A DNA stretch of 64,000 nucleotides. Origin: Rhizobium sp. L43. GTDB taxonomy: Bacteria > Pseudomonadota > Alphaproteobacteria > Rhizobiales > Rhizobiaceae. Of the stretch, positions 17,617 to 24,709 are shown in pieces. The stretch covers positions 1-64,000 of the forward strand of contig NZ_NWSQ01000033.1 in assembly GCF_002531725.1 (NCBI RefSeq). The letters are read 5' to 3'. Numbering within the stretch: position 1 is the first letter of the stretch; each line of letters starts with the position of its first letter. The notes beneath the pieces were generated by a model, which saw nothing but the letters and a program-made list of their open reading frames with translations, had not been told where the DNA came from and made no database searches. The translations under genes were made by a program, and so were the position numbers.

Positions 17617-18273
17617 TCAGCCGAGAACCGGCATCTCCGCCAGAACCTTGTCCGTGCCATAGAGCCGGAGGAAGGCGGTGACCGCCCTCTCCGCCTGGCG
17701 TGCGGTATCCTTGAGCCCGGGTTCGCCGAGCAGCATGCGCACATGCAGGTCGGAAACAACAAGGCCGTAAAGCGTATGATAAGCCTCGTCGGCATCGGAA
17801 AAACGCAGCAGCCCTGCCCTCTTTCCGGCATCGATCAGCGCCATGGCCCGCCGGTCGATCTGGCGGCGGCCGCGTTCGAGCAGCAGCTTGCCGAGCTTCG
17901 AGCCGTCGCGGTTGGACTGGCCGATCGCCAGCCGGTTCAGCGCCAGCGAGACGTCGCCGGCCAGAACCTCCAGCAGGTCACGCGCGAAAATGACGACATG
18001 GTCGTGCAGGCTCGCCGCCGTCAACCGCTCGCCGTTGCGCTCGAAAGTCCGCACCTTGCTCGCCTGGTAGGCAATCATCGCCGACAGCAGCCCGTCGCGA
18101 TCGCCGAACCACTTGTAGAGGCTTTCCTTGGAGCAATTGGCGGCGCGCGCCACACCCGAAGTCGTCAGCGCCTTCTCGCCGCCATCGACAAGCAACCGCA
18201 GCGCCTGCTCCAGAACGGCGTTCTGGCGCGGCGAAAATTCGCTCGGCTCTGCGGTATCGACGGACACGGTCAC
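17617..18273 (-). CDS. TetR family transcriptional regulator
   Basis: 218 residues from GTG 18273 with GGGAG upstream. The N-terminal helix-turn-helix (about residues 16-62) reads VLEQALRLLVDGG, TTSGVARAANCSKESLYKWFGDRDGLL, a standard TetR DNA-binding domain, followed by an all-helical ligand domain. A 14-bp perfect palindrome lies 14 bases before the start, probably its own operator. It is located directly upstream of ilvC on the same strand; whether it controls ilvC is not known. Confidence 0.88.
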   Translation of the reverse strand: MTVSVDTAEPSEFSPRQNAVLEQALRLLVDGGEKALTTSGVARAANCSKESLYKWFGDRDGLLSAMIAYQASKVRTFERNGERLTAASLHDHVVIFARDLLEVLAGDVSLALNRLAIGQSNRDGSKLGKLLLERGRRQIDRRAMALIDAGKRAGLLRFSDADEAYHTLYGLVVSDLHVRMLLGEPGLKDTARQAERAVTAFLRLYGTDKVLAEMPVLG

Positions 18274-18286
18274 GGCTCCCAGGCAA

Positions 18287-18300
18287 GTACCGTACGGTAC
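18287..18300. promoter_or_regulatory. Palindrome GTACCGTACGGTAC, probable TetR operator
   Basis: Perfect 14-bp palindrome just upstream of the TetR gene (start 18273). TetR-family repressors commonly bind such sites to repress themselves. The assignment to this regulator is an inference from position. Confidence 0.6.
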
Positions 18301-18452
18301 GGTTCGTGAGGTTTATGCGATAAACCGGTCAGGCCGTCAAGAAGCCCCGACAGATTTTTTATACGGGAAAGCGCGGTGAGACGCCAGAATTGGATAGGCG
18401 CGCTCCGGACGATTGCATAATGTCGCGCCACGCCATCTGCCGGGAGCCTTCC

Positions 18453-18893
18453 ATGTCGCGCCTGCCTACCCTTCTCCTGCTCGGGGCAACGCTCCTCGCC
18501 GCCTCCGGCGCCTTCGCGCGGGATAGCGACGTCTACAGCAGGATCGAGGAGCTGCACGGCGACGCCGCGGGTTTCGACCGGCCCCTGCGCCAGCTCGTCC
18601 AAGCGATGCACACAGGCGATGCCGAGGCTATCGCAGGCCTTGCCGAATATCCGCTGACCGTCAAGGCCAACGGTGAGACCTATGATGTGGAGAATGCGGA
18701 AGATTTCATCGACAATTTCGACGATCTGGTGACGCCGGAAACGCGCCGCGCCGTCGGCCGCCAGCAATACCAGGATCTCTTCGTCAACAGCGACGGTGTC
18801 ATGCTGGCGAACGGCGCCGTCTGGATGGGCGCGGTCTGCGAAGACGACGCCTGCGAGCAAAGCCATTGGGCGATCATCGCGATCAACAACTGA
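18453..18893 (+). CDS. Exported hypothetical protein (146 aa)
   Basis: The N-terminus MSRLPTLLLLGATLLAASGAFA is a typical Sec signal peptide with an AFA cleavage site. The mature part is acidic, with a segment IAGLAEYPLTVKANGETYDVENAEDF and two cysteines in VCEDDACEQ (possible disulfide). GGGAG precedes ATG 18453. It lies 23 bases before the DUF4087 gene, so the two likely form an operon of periplasmic proteins. Function not recognised. Confidence 0.75.
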   Translation: MSRLPTLLLLGATLLAASGAFARDSDVYSRIEELHGDAAGFDRPLRQLVQAMHTGDAEAIAGLAEYPLTVKANGETYDVENAEDFIDNFDDLVTPETRRAVGRQQYQDLFVNSDGVMLANGAVWMGAVCEDDACEQSHWAIIAINN

Positions 18894-18916
18894 AATCTGG
18901 CGATGAGGAAACGCCG

Positions 18917-19282
18917 ATGAAATACCGAATAACAGCCGCAGTCATCACCGCAGCCCTCGCCATCGCCGCAAACGTACAGGCGGCCGAGACCCGCTGCGGC
19001 TGGATTGAGAACCCGACGCCCGCCAACTGGTGGCTGGAGGATGCGGAGAACACCTGGACGATCATGACCCAGGGCGACGATGCCGACGCGGTGGAAGGCA
19101 TGGAACTGATCCCCGACATCTCCGAGCACGATTACGTCAAAACCAACGGCAATTACGGCTATGCCTGCGCCTGCATGAGTGTGGAAACGGATGGCAAGGA
19201 TCGCATCACCCGCATCCTCTCCTTCCGCCAGCTAAAGCTCGCCAAATGCCGGGCCGACAAGGCGCTGAAATTCCCCGGCTGA
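18917..19282 (+). CDS. DUF4087-family exported protein (121 aa)
   Basis: A signal peptide (MKYRITAAVITAALAIAANVQA) precedes RCGWIENPTPANWWLEDAENTW, a pattern I associate with DUF4087. Cysteines occur in RCGW, CACMS and KCRAD and could form disulfides in the periplasm. GAGGAAACGCCG precedes ATG 18917. It is the second gene of a pair with 18453-18893. No function is established for the family. Confidence 0.75.
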   Translation: MKYRITAAVITAALAIAANVQAAETRCGWIENPTPANWWLEDAENTWTIMTQGDDADAVEGMELIPDISEHDYVKTNGNYGYACACMSVETDGKDRITRILSFRQLKLAKCRADKALKFPG

Positions 19283-19362
19283 TGAGCCGCATCACCCGAA
19301 GACCGGATGGCGGCCGCGACCATGACTTGAACCAAGGATAATCGGTCCGCGAAGAGCCGCGC

Positions 19363-21045
19363 CTATGATGCCGCAGCGCAGCCGGCGGGGATCGAGACAC
19401 GCTCTGCCGGCATCGCCTTGTCGATCGCATAAAGCTTCGCGAAACCCGCATCTTCGACCAGCGTCAGCCCCGACGGCATCAAGGTGCCGACATAGCGGTC
19501 GGGGATATCGGCATTGGCGACGAGGACGAAATCGAAACGTCTGCGCCAATCCGACAGATAGGGCGTGAAGCCCTTATATTCCTGCATCATTGCCGGGCAT
19601 GAAAGCACGCCGATCGACAGCAGATTGCCCTCGGGAACAGCGATCTCAGACCATGCTGGCAGAACCGACAGCGGCTGCTTGCCTTTTGCGGTGAAGAGCG
19701 TCGGCACGAAAGCATGCGAGAAGGGCACGGCAAGCGTCGGTAGGTGCCAGAAGGTTTCCTCTCTCATGAAAAAATACCGGCTGGAGTAGGCAATGCTGCT
19801 CACCGTCTCGGGGTCATGCTCGAGAGGCAGAACGGCCGCACCGGCCGGCACGTTCTTGAGCACAGTTTCGACGGCAGCAACGTCCTTCTGTGCCAGCCAC
19901 CAGTTCCAGCCGACCCAGCCGGTACGGCCGAAGACCGCAAGATTGATGACGAGCGAAAGCAGCAGCGCCTGCCGGCGTGTGAGATTGGCGAAGGGGCACA
20001 CCATCGCCATGGCGACGAGCGCCGTCATGATCGGAAAGCGCCAGCTGATCCATCCGGTGCCGAGCATGTGGCGAGGCGAAACACTGGAGAGCAGCAGCAG
20101 GCCGCCGGCGGCGACGGCAAGGCCCGCATGAATGCGGATGTCACCCGCGCGTGCGGCACGCGTGCAGATGAGGATCAGCGGCAGAACCAGCACGACATCC
20201 ACCAGCGGGACGTAGGTGGTAATAGCGGAGAGCAAATTCATGAGGATCAGCACGACGCCATCGTTCCAGGCAAGGGCAAGGCCGTTGCCACCGGCATTGG
20301 GCAAGGCTGGCGCACGGAGATAGAGCACGAGCGGCGGCAGGACGCAGGCGCCAAGCGCCAGCACCAACCGGCCGACGAGCCTGGTGAGATCCGCCTTCGA
20401 TCGCAATATGTCGACGCGCCAGGAAAATTCGAGGCCGCAGACGATCGCCATATAGAAGCCAAGCGAGAAGAGGTGCATCACTGTCAGCAGCAGTGCGGCG
20501 GCAAGCCGCCAGGCAAAGACCAGGGCGGGATTTCCGCCCTGCAGCCGGAGGTCGACGCAGGCGAAGGCGAGCGCCATGCCGAGGCCGATCTGGAAGTTGA
20601 TGAAGCCGCCGATCATGGTGGCGCACCAGCCGAGCGACAGCATGGCGGTCTGCCAGTGGTGCTGGCCGCCGAAAAGCGCGCGGTGCAGGCCGATCGCGCC
20701 GAGCGGCGGCAGCACGATCGCCAGGAAAAGCAAAGCCCGCGCCAGCCTGTCGGCGCCGACAAGCGGCCCCAGCCAGATGGCCAGAACATCGATCCCGACA
20801 TTGGTGAAGGTGCGGTTCCAGTCGACCGCATAGATCTTAGGAAACGGTTGCTCGCCAATCCCGCCCGAAAGGAGCCAGATCCGGGCGTAATGATTGGGGT
20901 AATCGAGAATCGGCGGAAAGCGAAACAGCACCACCAAAGCCGCGGCAAACGCGACGAAAGCGACGATCGCGATGGTGGAATCCTGTCTGGCAGTCGATTC
21001 CTCAGGCTCGGCTGCGACCACAGCAGGTGTGGCGATATGGTCCAT
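19363..21045 (-). CDS. Polytopic membrane protein, GT-C-like, partner of the GT2 gene
   Basis: 560 residues with about eleven or twelve membrane helices and a soluble C-terminal part of about 170 residues. Near the N-terminus, after the first helix, lies FPPILDYPNHYARIW; an acidic residue in this first loop is usual for GT-C glycosyltransferases. I do not recognise a named family. The start codon shares one base with the stop of the upstream GT2 gene (TAATG at 21045), so the two are translationally coupled. I infer that it transfers or flips a lipid-linked sugar made by its partner. Confidence 0.65.
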   Translation of the reverse strand: MDHIATPAVVAAEPEESTARQDSTIAIVAFVAFAAALVVLFRFPPILDYPNHYARIWLLSGGIGEQPFPKIYAVDWNRTFTNVGIDVLAIWLGPLVGADRLARALLFLAIVLPPLGAIGLHRALFGGQHHWQTAMLSLGWCATMIGGFINFQIGLGMALAFACVDLRLQGGNPALVFAWRLAAALLLTVMHLFSLGFYMAIVCGLEFSWRVDILRSKADLTRLVGRLVLALGACVLPPLVLYLRAPALPNAGGNGLALAWNDGVVLILMNLLSAITTYVPLVDVVLVLPLILICTRAARAGDIRIHAGLAVAAGGLLLLSSVSPRHMLGTGWISWRFPIMTALVAMAMVCPFANLTRRQALLLSLVINLAVFGRTGWVGWNWWLAQKDVAAVETVLKNVPAGAAVLPLEHDPETVSSIAYSSRYFFMREETFWHLPTLAVPFSHAFVPTLFTAKGKQPLSVLPAWSEIAVPEGNLLSIGVLSCPAMMQEYKGFTPYLSDWRRRFDFVLVANADIPDRYVGTLMPSGLTLVEDAGFAKLYAIDKAMPAERVSIPAGCAAAS

Positions 21046-22097
21046 TATCCGATCCGACTGTTCTTTTGCGGCGGCTCATCGGATGCGAAGGCCGCATCCA
21101 GCGCGGCACGTTTGTCGCCGGCGCTCATCTCCGGAAAGGCCGTCGACAGCTCGGCGCGTTCGCTGCCGCGCAGGACCGTCTCGATCATGAACATCGGCCG
21201 CTTCTTGCTCTCCTGCACGAGACGGCCGAGATACTCGCCGATAATGCCGATGCAGATCAGCTGGATGGCGCTGAAGGCGCTGACGGCGGCCATGATCGAC
21301 GACCAGCCGGTGACCGTCTCGCCTTCCAACCAGCGAACGAAGGTGTAGACGAGCAACGCGATGGCGACGCCGGCGCTGATCATGCCAAGCCATGTGGCTA
21401 TACGCAGCGGCGTCGTCGAAAAACTGGTGATCGCATCGAGCGCAAAATTGATCATCTTGCGCAGCGGATATTTCGTCGTACCGGCAAAACGAGGGTCGCG
21501 CTCGTAGGGGAGAGCCACCTGCCTGCCGCCGATCCAGCTGACCATGCCACGGATAAAACGATCTCGCTCCGGCATCGCCAGCAGGATATCGACGACGCGC
21601 CGGCGCATCAGCCGGAAATCGCCGGCATCGCGCGGAATGGTCACGGAAGCGAGCCTGGACAGCGCACGATAGAAAAGCGAGGCGGAGGCGAGCTTGAACC
21701 AGGTTTCGCCCTGGCGGCGCGTGCGCTGACCGTAAACGACGTCGGCGCCGCGCTCGAGGATCGGCACCATCATCAAAAGCAGCTCGGGCGGATCCTGGAG
21801 ATCGGCGTCGATCAGGAGCACGCGCTCGCCCCGCGACACGGAAAGACCCGCCGTCGATGCCAGCTGGTGGCCGTGATTGCGCAAAAGACGAACACCGAGC
21901 ACCTGCGGCACATCAGCCGCCAGATCCGAAATGATCTCCCAGGTGCGGTCGGACGAGCCATCGTCGACAAGAATCACCTCGAAGGCATCGCCGGCGACGC
22001 TATGAGCAGCGGCGGCGGCGCGGCGGCAGAACTCGCGCAGGCCCTCTTCCTCGTTATGACAAGGCGCGACGATGGAGAGAAATGGTATTTGCGTCAT
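21045..22097 (-). CDS. GT2 family glycosyltransferase (GtrB/DPM1-like)
   Basis: 350 residues. The catalytic domain has SIVAPCHNEEEGL, VDDGSSDRT and the metal-binding DADLQDPPE, then GQRTRRQGE and DAGDFRLMRR, the pattern of polyisoprenyl-phosphate glycosyltransferases. Two membrane helices follow near residues 235-310. It would load a sugar onto undecaprenyl phosphate. ATG 22097 matches the usual family start; ATG 22154 would add 19 residues. Together with the downstream membrane protein it forms a cassette like those that decorate surface polysaccharides or lipid A. Confidence 0.88.
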   Translation of the reverse strand: MTQIPFLSIVAPCHNEEEGLREFCRRAAAAAHSVAGDAFEVILVDDGSSDRTWEIISDLAADVPQVLGVRLLRNHGHQLASTAGLSVSRGERVLLIDADLQDPPELLLMMVPILERGADVVYGQRTRRQGETWFKLASASLFYRALSRLASVTIPRDAGDFRLMRRRVVDILLAMPERDRFIRGMVSWIGGRQVALPYERDPRFAGTTKYPLRKMINFALDAITSFSTTPLRIATWLGMISAGVAIALLVYTFVRWLEGETVTGWSSIMAAVSAFSAIQLICIGIIGEYLGRLVQESKKRPMFMIETVLRGSERAELSTAFPEMSAGDKRAALDAAFASDEPPQKNSRIG

Positions 22098-22190
22098 GCG
22101 GACATCGGGCCTGCTGGATGTTTGACGCCAGACTAGCCACGAAATGTCAAACATCCTTTAATGATCGGATGCCCAAGGACGCGCGACGGA

Positions 22191-23099
22191 CTATTCCGCC
22201 GCTATGACCTCGCGCGTGCCGTCGATATCGCGGGCCGGCGAGGCGCCGTAGAGGCGGCTATATTCGCGGCTGAACTGCGACGGGCTTTGATAACCGACGC
22301 GGTGGCCGGCGGTGCCCGCATCGAGGCGCTCGACGAACATCAGCCGGCGCGCCTCATGCAGGCGAAGCTGCTTCTGATACTGCACCGGCGTCATCGCCGT
22401 CACCGATTTGAAGTGGTGATGGAAGGACGACACGCTCATATTGACGCGGTCGGCAAGATCCTCGATGCGCAGCGGCCGCGCAAAATTCTCCTTCAGCCAT
22501 GCGACGGCGCGCGCGATCCTGTTGCTGTGGCTGTCTGCCGTGGCGATGTTGATCAGCCGGGCGCCATGCGGTCCGGTCAGCACCCGGTAAAGGATTTCCT
22601 GCTCGATCAGCGGCGCCATGGCGGGAATGTCGCCTGGACGATCGAGCAAACGCAGCAGGCGGACGGCGGCATCCATCAGCTCCGGCGGCGCGACGTTGAC
22701 CACCATTCCGCGCTGCCCGTCAGTATGGGCGGCCGGGCGCGGAATATCGATGCGGCTGAGCAGCTCCAGCAGCTTCTCGGAATCGATCGCCAGCCCCAGG
22801 CAGAGATGGGGAACCTCGGGGCTCGCCTCCGTGACCCGCCAGGCGACCGGCAGATCGAGCGAGGTCAGGAGATAGTCGCCGGTGCCGTAGCTGATCTGCT
22901 CCGTGCCGAGCTGCAGGCTCTTGGCCCCCTGCAGCACGAAGGCGAAACAGGGCCGGTAGCTGCTGTGCAAGGGATCGCTCGGCTTCGACCGGCGACTGAC
23001 GTGAAGATTGCCGATCGCAGTTGAGAACTCACCATCGCCAGGTGCAAAGCGCATCGCGATGTCGACGATTTCCTGATAGGGGCTGAAAGGCAAGGTCAT
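22191..23099 (-). CDS. AraC family regulator (YqhC-like)
   Basis: 302 residues: N-terminal AraC_N ligand domain (PCFAFVLQGAKSLQLG, GDYLLTSLDLPVAW) and a C-terminal double helix-turn-helix from about residue 200 (RIEDLADRVNMSVSSFHHHFKSVTAMTPVQYQK and VGYQSPSQFSREYSRLYG as landmarks). It is divergent from a zinc alcohol dehydrogenase gene with 204 bases between them, which resembles the YqhC-YqhD arrangement in which the regulator activates an aldehyde-detoxifying reductase. The inducer is not known here. Confidence 0.9.
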   Translation of the reverse strand: MTLPFSPYQEIVDIAMRFAPGDGEFSTAIGNLHVSRRSKPSDPLHSSYRPCFAFVLQGAKSLQLGTEQISYGTGDYLLTSLDLPVAWRVTEASPEVPHLCLGLAIDSEKLLELLSRIDIPRPAAHTDGQRGMVVNVAPPELMDAAVRLLRLLDRPGDIPAMAPLIEQEILYRVLTGPHGARLINIATADSHSNRIARAVAWLKENFARPLRIEDLADRVNMSVSSFHHHFKSVTAMTPVQYQKQLRLHEARRLMFVERLDAGTAGHRVGYQSPSQFSREYSRLYGASPARDIDGTREVIAAE

Positions 23100-23303
23100 G
23101 CGGCAACTCTTTCTGTCAACTGGCCGACACCGTCGATACCGCCTCTATCTAGAGTGCCTTGGCCATTTCGCAAACAGGCGGGCGCCTCACTTTTGCAGGA
23201 TCGTGCAAAAAGCTGAGAGGATCGCTCTAACCCTCTCCCGCCGTTCCGGGCAATAGTCCGCCATCCCTTCAACCCCTCCCAAAAAACGAAAAGGAAGGTT
23301 CCC

Positions 23304-24350
23304 ATGCCTATTGCAAGAGGCTACGCCGCAACCGACGCTTCCAAACCGCTGACCCCGTTCACCTTCGAACGCCGCGAGCCGAATGCCGATGACGTCGTCA
23401 TCGACATCAAGTTCGCCGGCATCTGCCATTCCGACATCCACACCGTCCGCAACGAATGGAAGAATGCCGTCTATCCGATCGTGCCGGGTCACGAGATCGC
23501 CGGCATCGTCTCGGCGGTCGGCTCCGCCGTCACCAAGTTCAAGGTCGGCGACCGCGTCGGCGTCGGCTGCTTCGTCGATTCCTGCATCGGCTGCGCCGAG
23601 CGCGACCTCGACCGCGAACAGTATATGCCGGGCCTCGCCGGCACCTACAATGATTTCGAGGCCGACCGTAAGACACGCACCCAGGGCGGCTATTCCGACT
23701 CGATCGTCGTCAGGGAAGGCTATGTCATGTCCATCCCGGATAATCTTCCGCTCGATGCCTCCGCACCGCTGCTCTGCGCCGGCATCACGCTCTACTCGCC
23801 GCTGCGCCACTGGAACGCCGGCCCCGGCAAGAAGGTCGCGATCGTCGGCATGGGCGGTCTCGGCCACATGGGCGTCAAGCTGGGTTCGGCCATGGGCGCG
23901 GATATCACCGTCCTCTCCCAGAGCCTTTCCAAGAAGGAAGACGGGCTGAAGCTCGGCGCCAAGGAATATTACGCTACCAACGACCCGGAAACCTTCACCA
24001 AGCTCGCCGGCACGTTCGACCTGATCATCTGCACCGTCAGCGCCGAGATCGATTGGAACGCCTATCTCGGCCTCGTGAAGGTGGATGGCGCCTTCGTCGT
24101 GGTCGGCGTTCCCGAAAACCCGATCCCGGTTCACGCCTTCTCGCTGGTCCCCGGCCGCAAGAGTATCTCCGGCTCGATGATCGGCTCGATCAAGGAAACC
24201 CAGGAAATGCTCGACTTCTGCGGCGAACACAACATCGTCTCCGAGATCGAGAAGATCAACATCCAGCAGGTCAACGAAGCCTATGAACGCGTCCTGAAAA
24301 GCGACGTCCGCTACCGCTTCGTCATCGACATCGCCTCGCTGGCTGCCTGA
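23304..24350 (+). CDS. NAD(P)-dependent zinc alcohol dehydrogenase (CAD/YahK-like)
   Basis: 348 residues of the medium-chain dehydrogenase family. The catalytic zinc ligands are in CHSDIH and PGHEIAG; the Rossmann loop is GMGGLGHMGVK; SGSMIGS is typical of cinnamyl-alcohol-dehydrogenase-type aldehyde reductases. The structural-zinc lobe is unusual: after DSCIGC the third and fourth expected cysteines are replaced (AERDLDREQYM), so this zinc is probably not bound. GGAAGG precedes ATG 23304. It likely reduces aldehydes and is probably controlled by the divergent AraC regulator. Confidence 0.92.
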   Translation: MPIARGYAATDASKPLTPFTFERREPNADDVVIDIKFAGICHSDIHTVRNEWKNAVYPIVPGHEIAGIVSAVGSAVTKFKVGDRVGVGCFVDSCIGCAERDLDREQYMPGLAGTYNDFEADRKTRTQGGYSDSIVVREGYVMSIPDNLPLDASAPLLCAGITLYSPLRHWNAGPGKKVAIVGMGGLGHMGVKLGSAMGADITVLSQSLSKKEDGLKLGAKEYYATNDPETFTKLAGTFDLIICTVSAEIDWNAYLGLVKVDGAFVVVGVPENPIPVHAFSLVPGRKSISGSMIGSIKETQEMLDFCGEHNIVSEIEKINIQQVNEAYERVLKSDVRYRFVIDIASLAA

Positions 24351-24356
24351 GGAACG

Positions 24357-24389
24357 AGGGGCGGCTCCTTCGGGAGCCGCCTTTTTTGA
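24357..24389 (+). terminator. Rho-independent terminator after the alcohol dehydrogenase
   Basis: Hairpin GGCGGCTCC-TTCG-GGAGCCGCC followed by six T, starting a few bases after the stop codon. A UUCG tetraloop with a perfect 9-bp stem makes this a strong terminator. Confidence 0.9.
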
Positions 24390-24454
24390 CGATGAGCCGG
24401 CCCCCATCGGCTCTCCTGCGGACACGCGATGGCTGGATCCCGTACCGGCTTGCC

Positions 24455-24640
24455 GTGGGACACCCCCCTCTGCCCTGCCGGGCATCTCCCCCACAAGGAG
24501 GGAGATCGGATGGCCGCAATGGCATCCCCAAACAACTGCCCGTCGCATGAACCGTGAATTTAGGGCCGGACATGGCTTCTTGCCGATCTCCACCCTTGTG
24601 GGGGAGATGTCCGGCAGGACAGAGGGGGTGCCACACGGCA
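24455..24640. repeat. Inverted pair of about 52-bp dispersed repeats
   Basis: The segment 24455-24509 recurs in inverted orientation at 24582-24635, with a handful of mismatches. Each copy carries CCCCCTCTG, CTGCCGG and CATCTCCCCCACAAGG. Together they fill most of the 359-bp gap between the dehydrogenase and the Tet-like gene, which otherwise holds no gene. They look like rhizobial intergenic mosaic elements and could fold into a long hairpin. Confidence 0.8.
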
Positions 24641-24709
24641 CACCGTCTCCATCCTGATTCTCGCGCTCCTGCGCCAGGCATCCAGTACACTCGCGACCAA
24701 CCGCGCCTC

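Noticed and set aside
19744..22136. Long plus-strand frames opposite the glycosyltransferase genes (534 and 369 codons)
   Set aside because: Composition (Gln, Arg, Asp, His rich, no domain) is that of antisense shadows of GC-rich genes. The minus-strand proteins have clear motifs.
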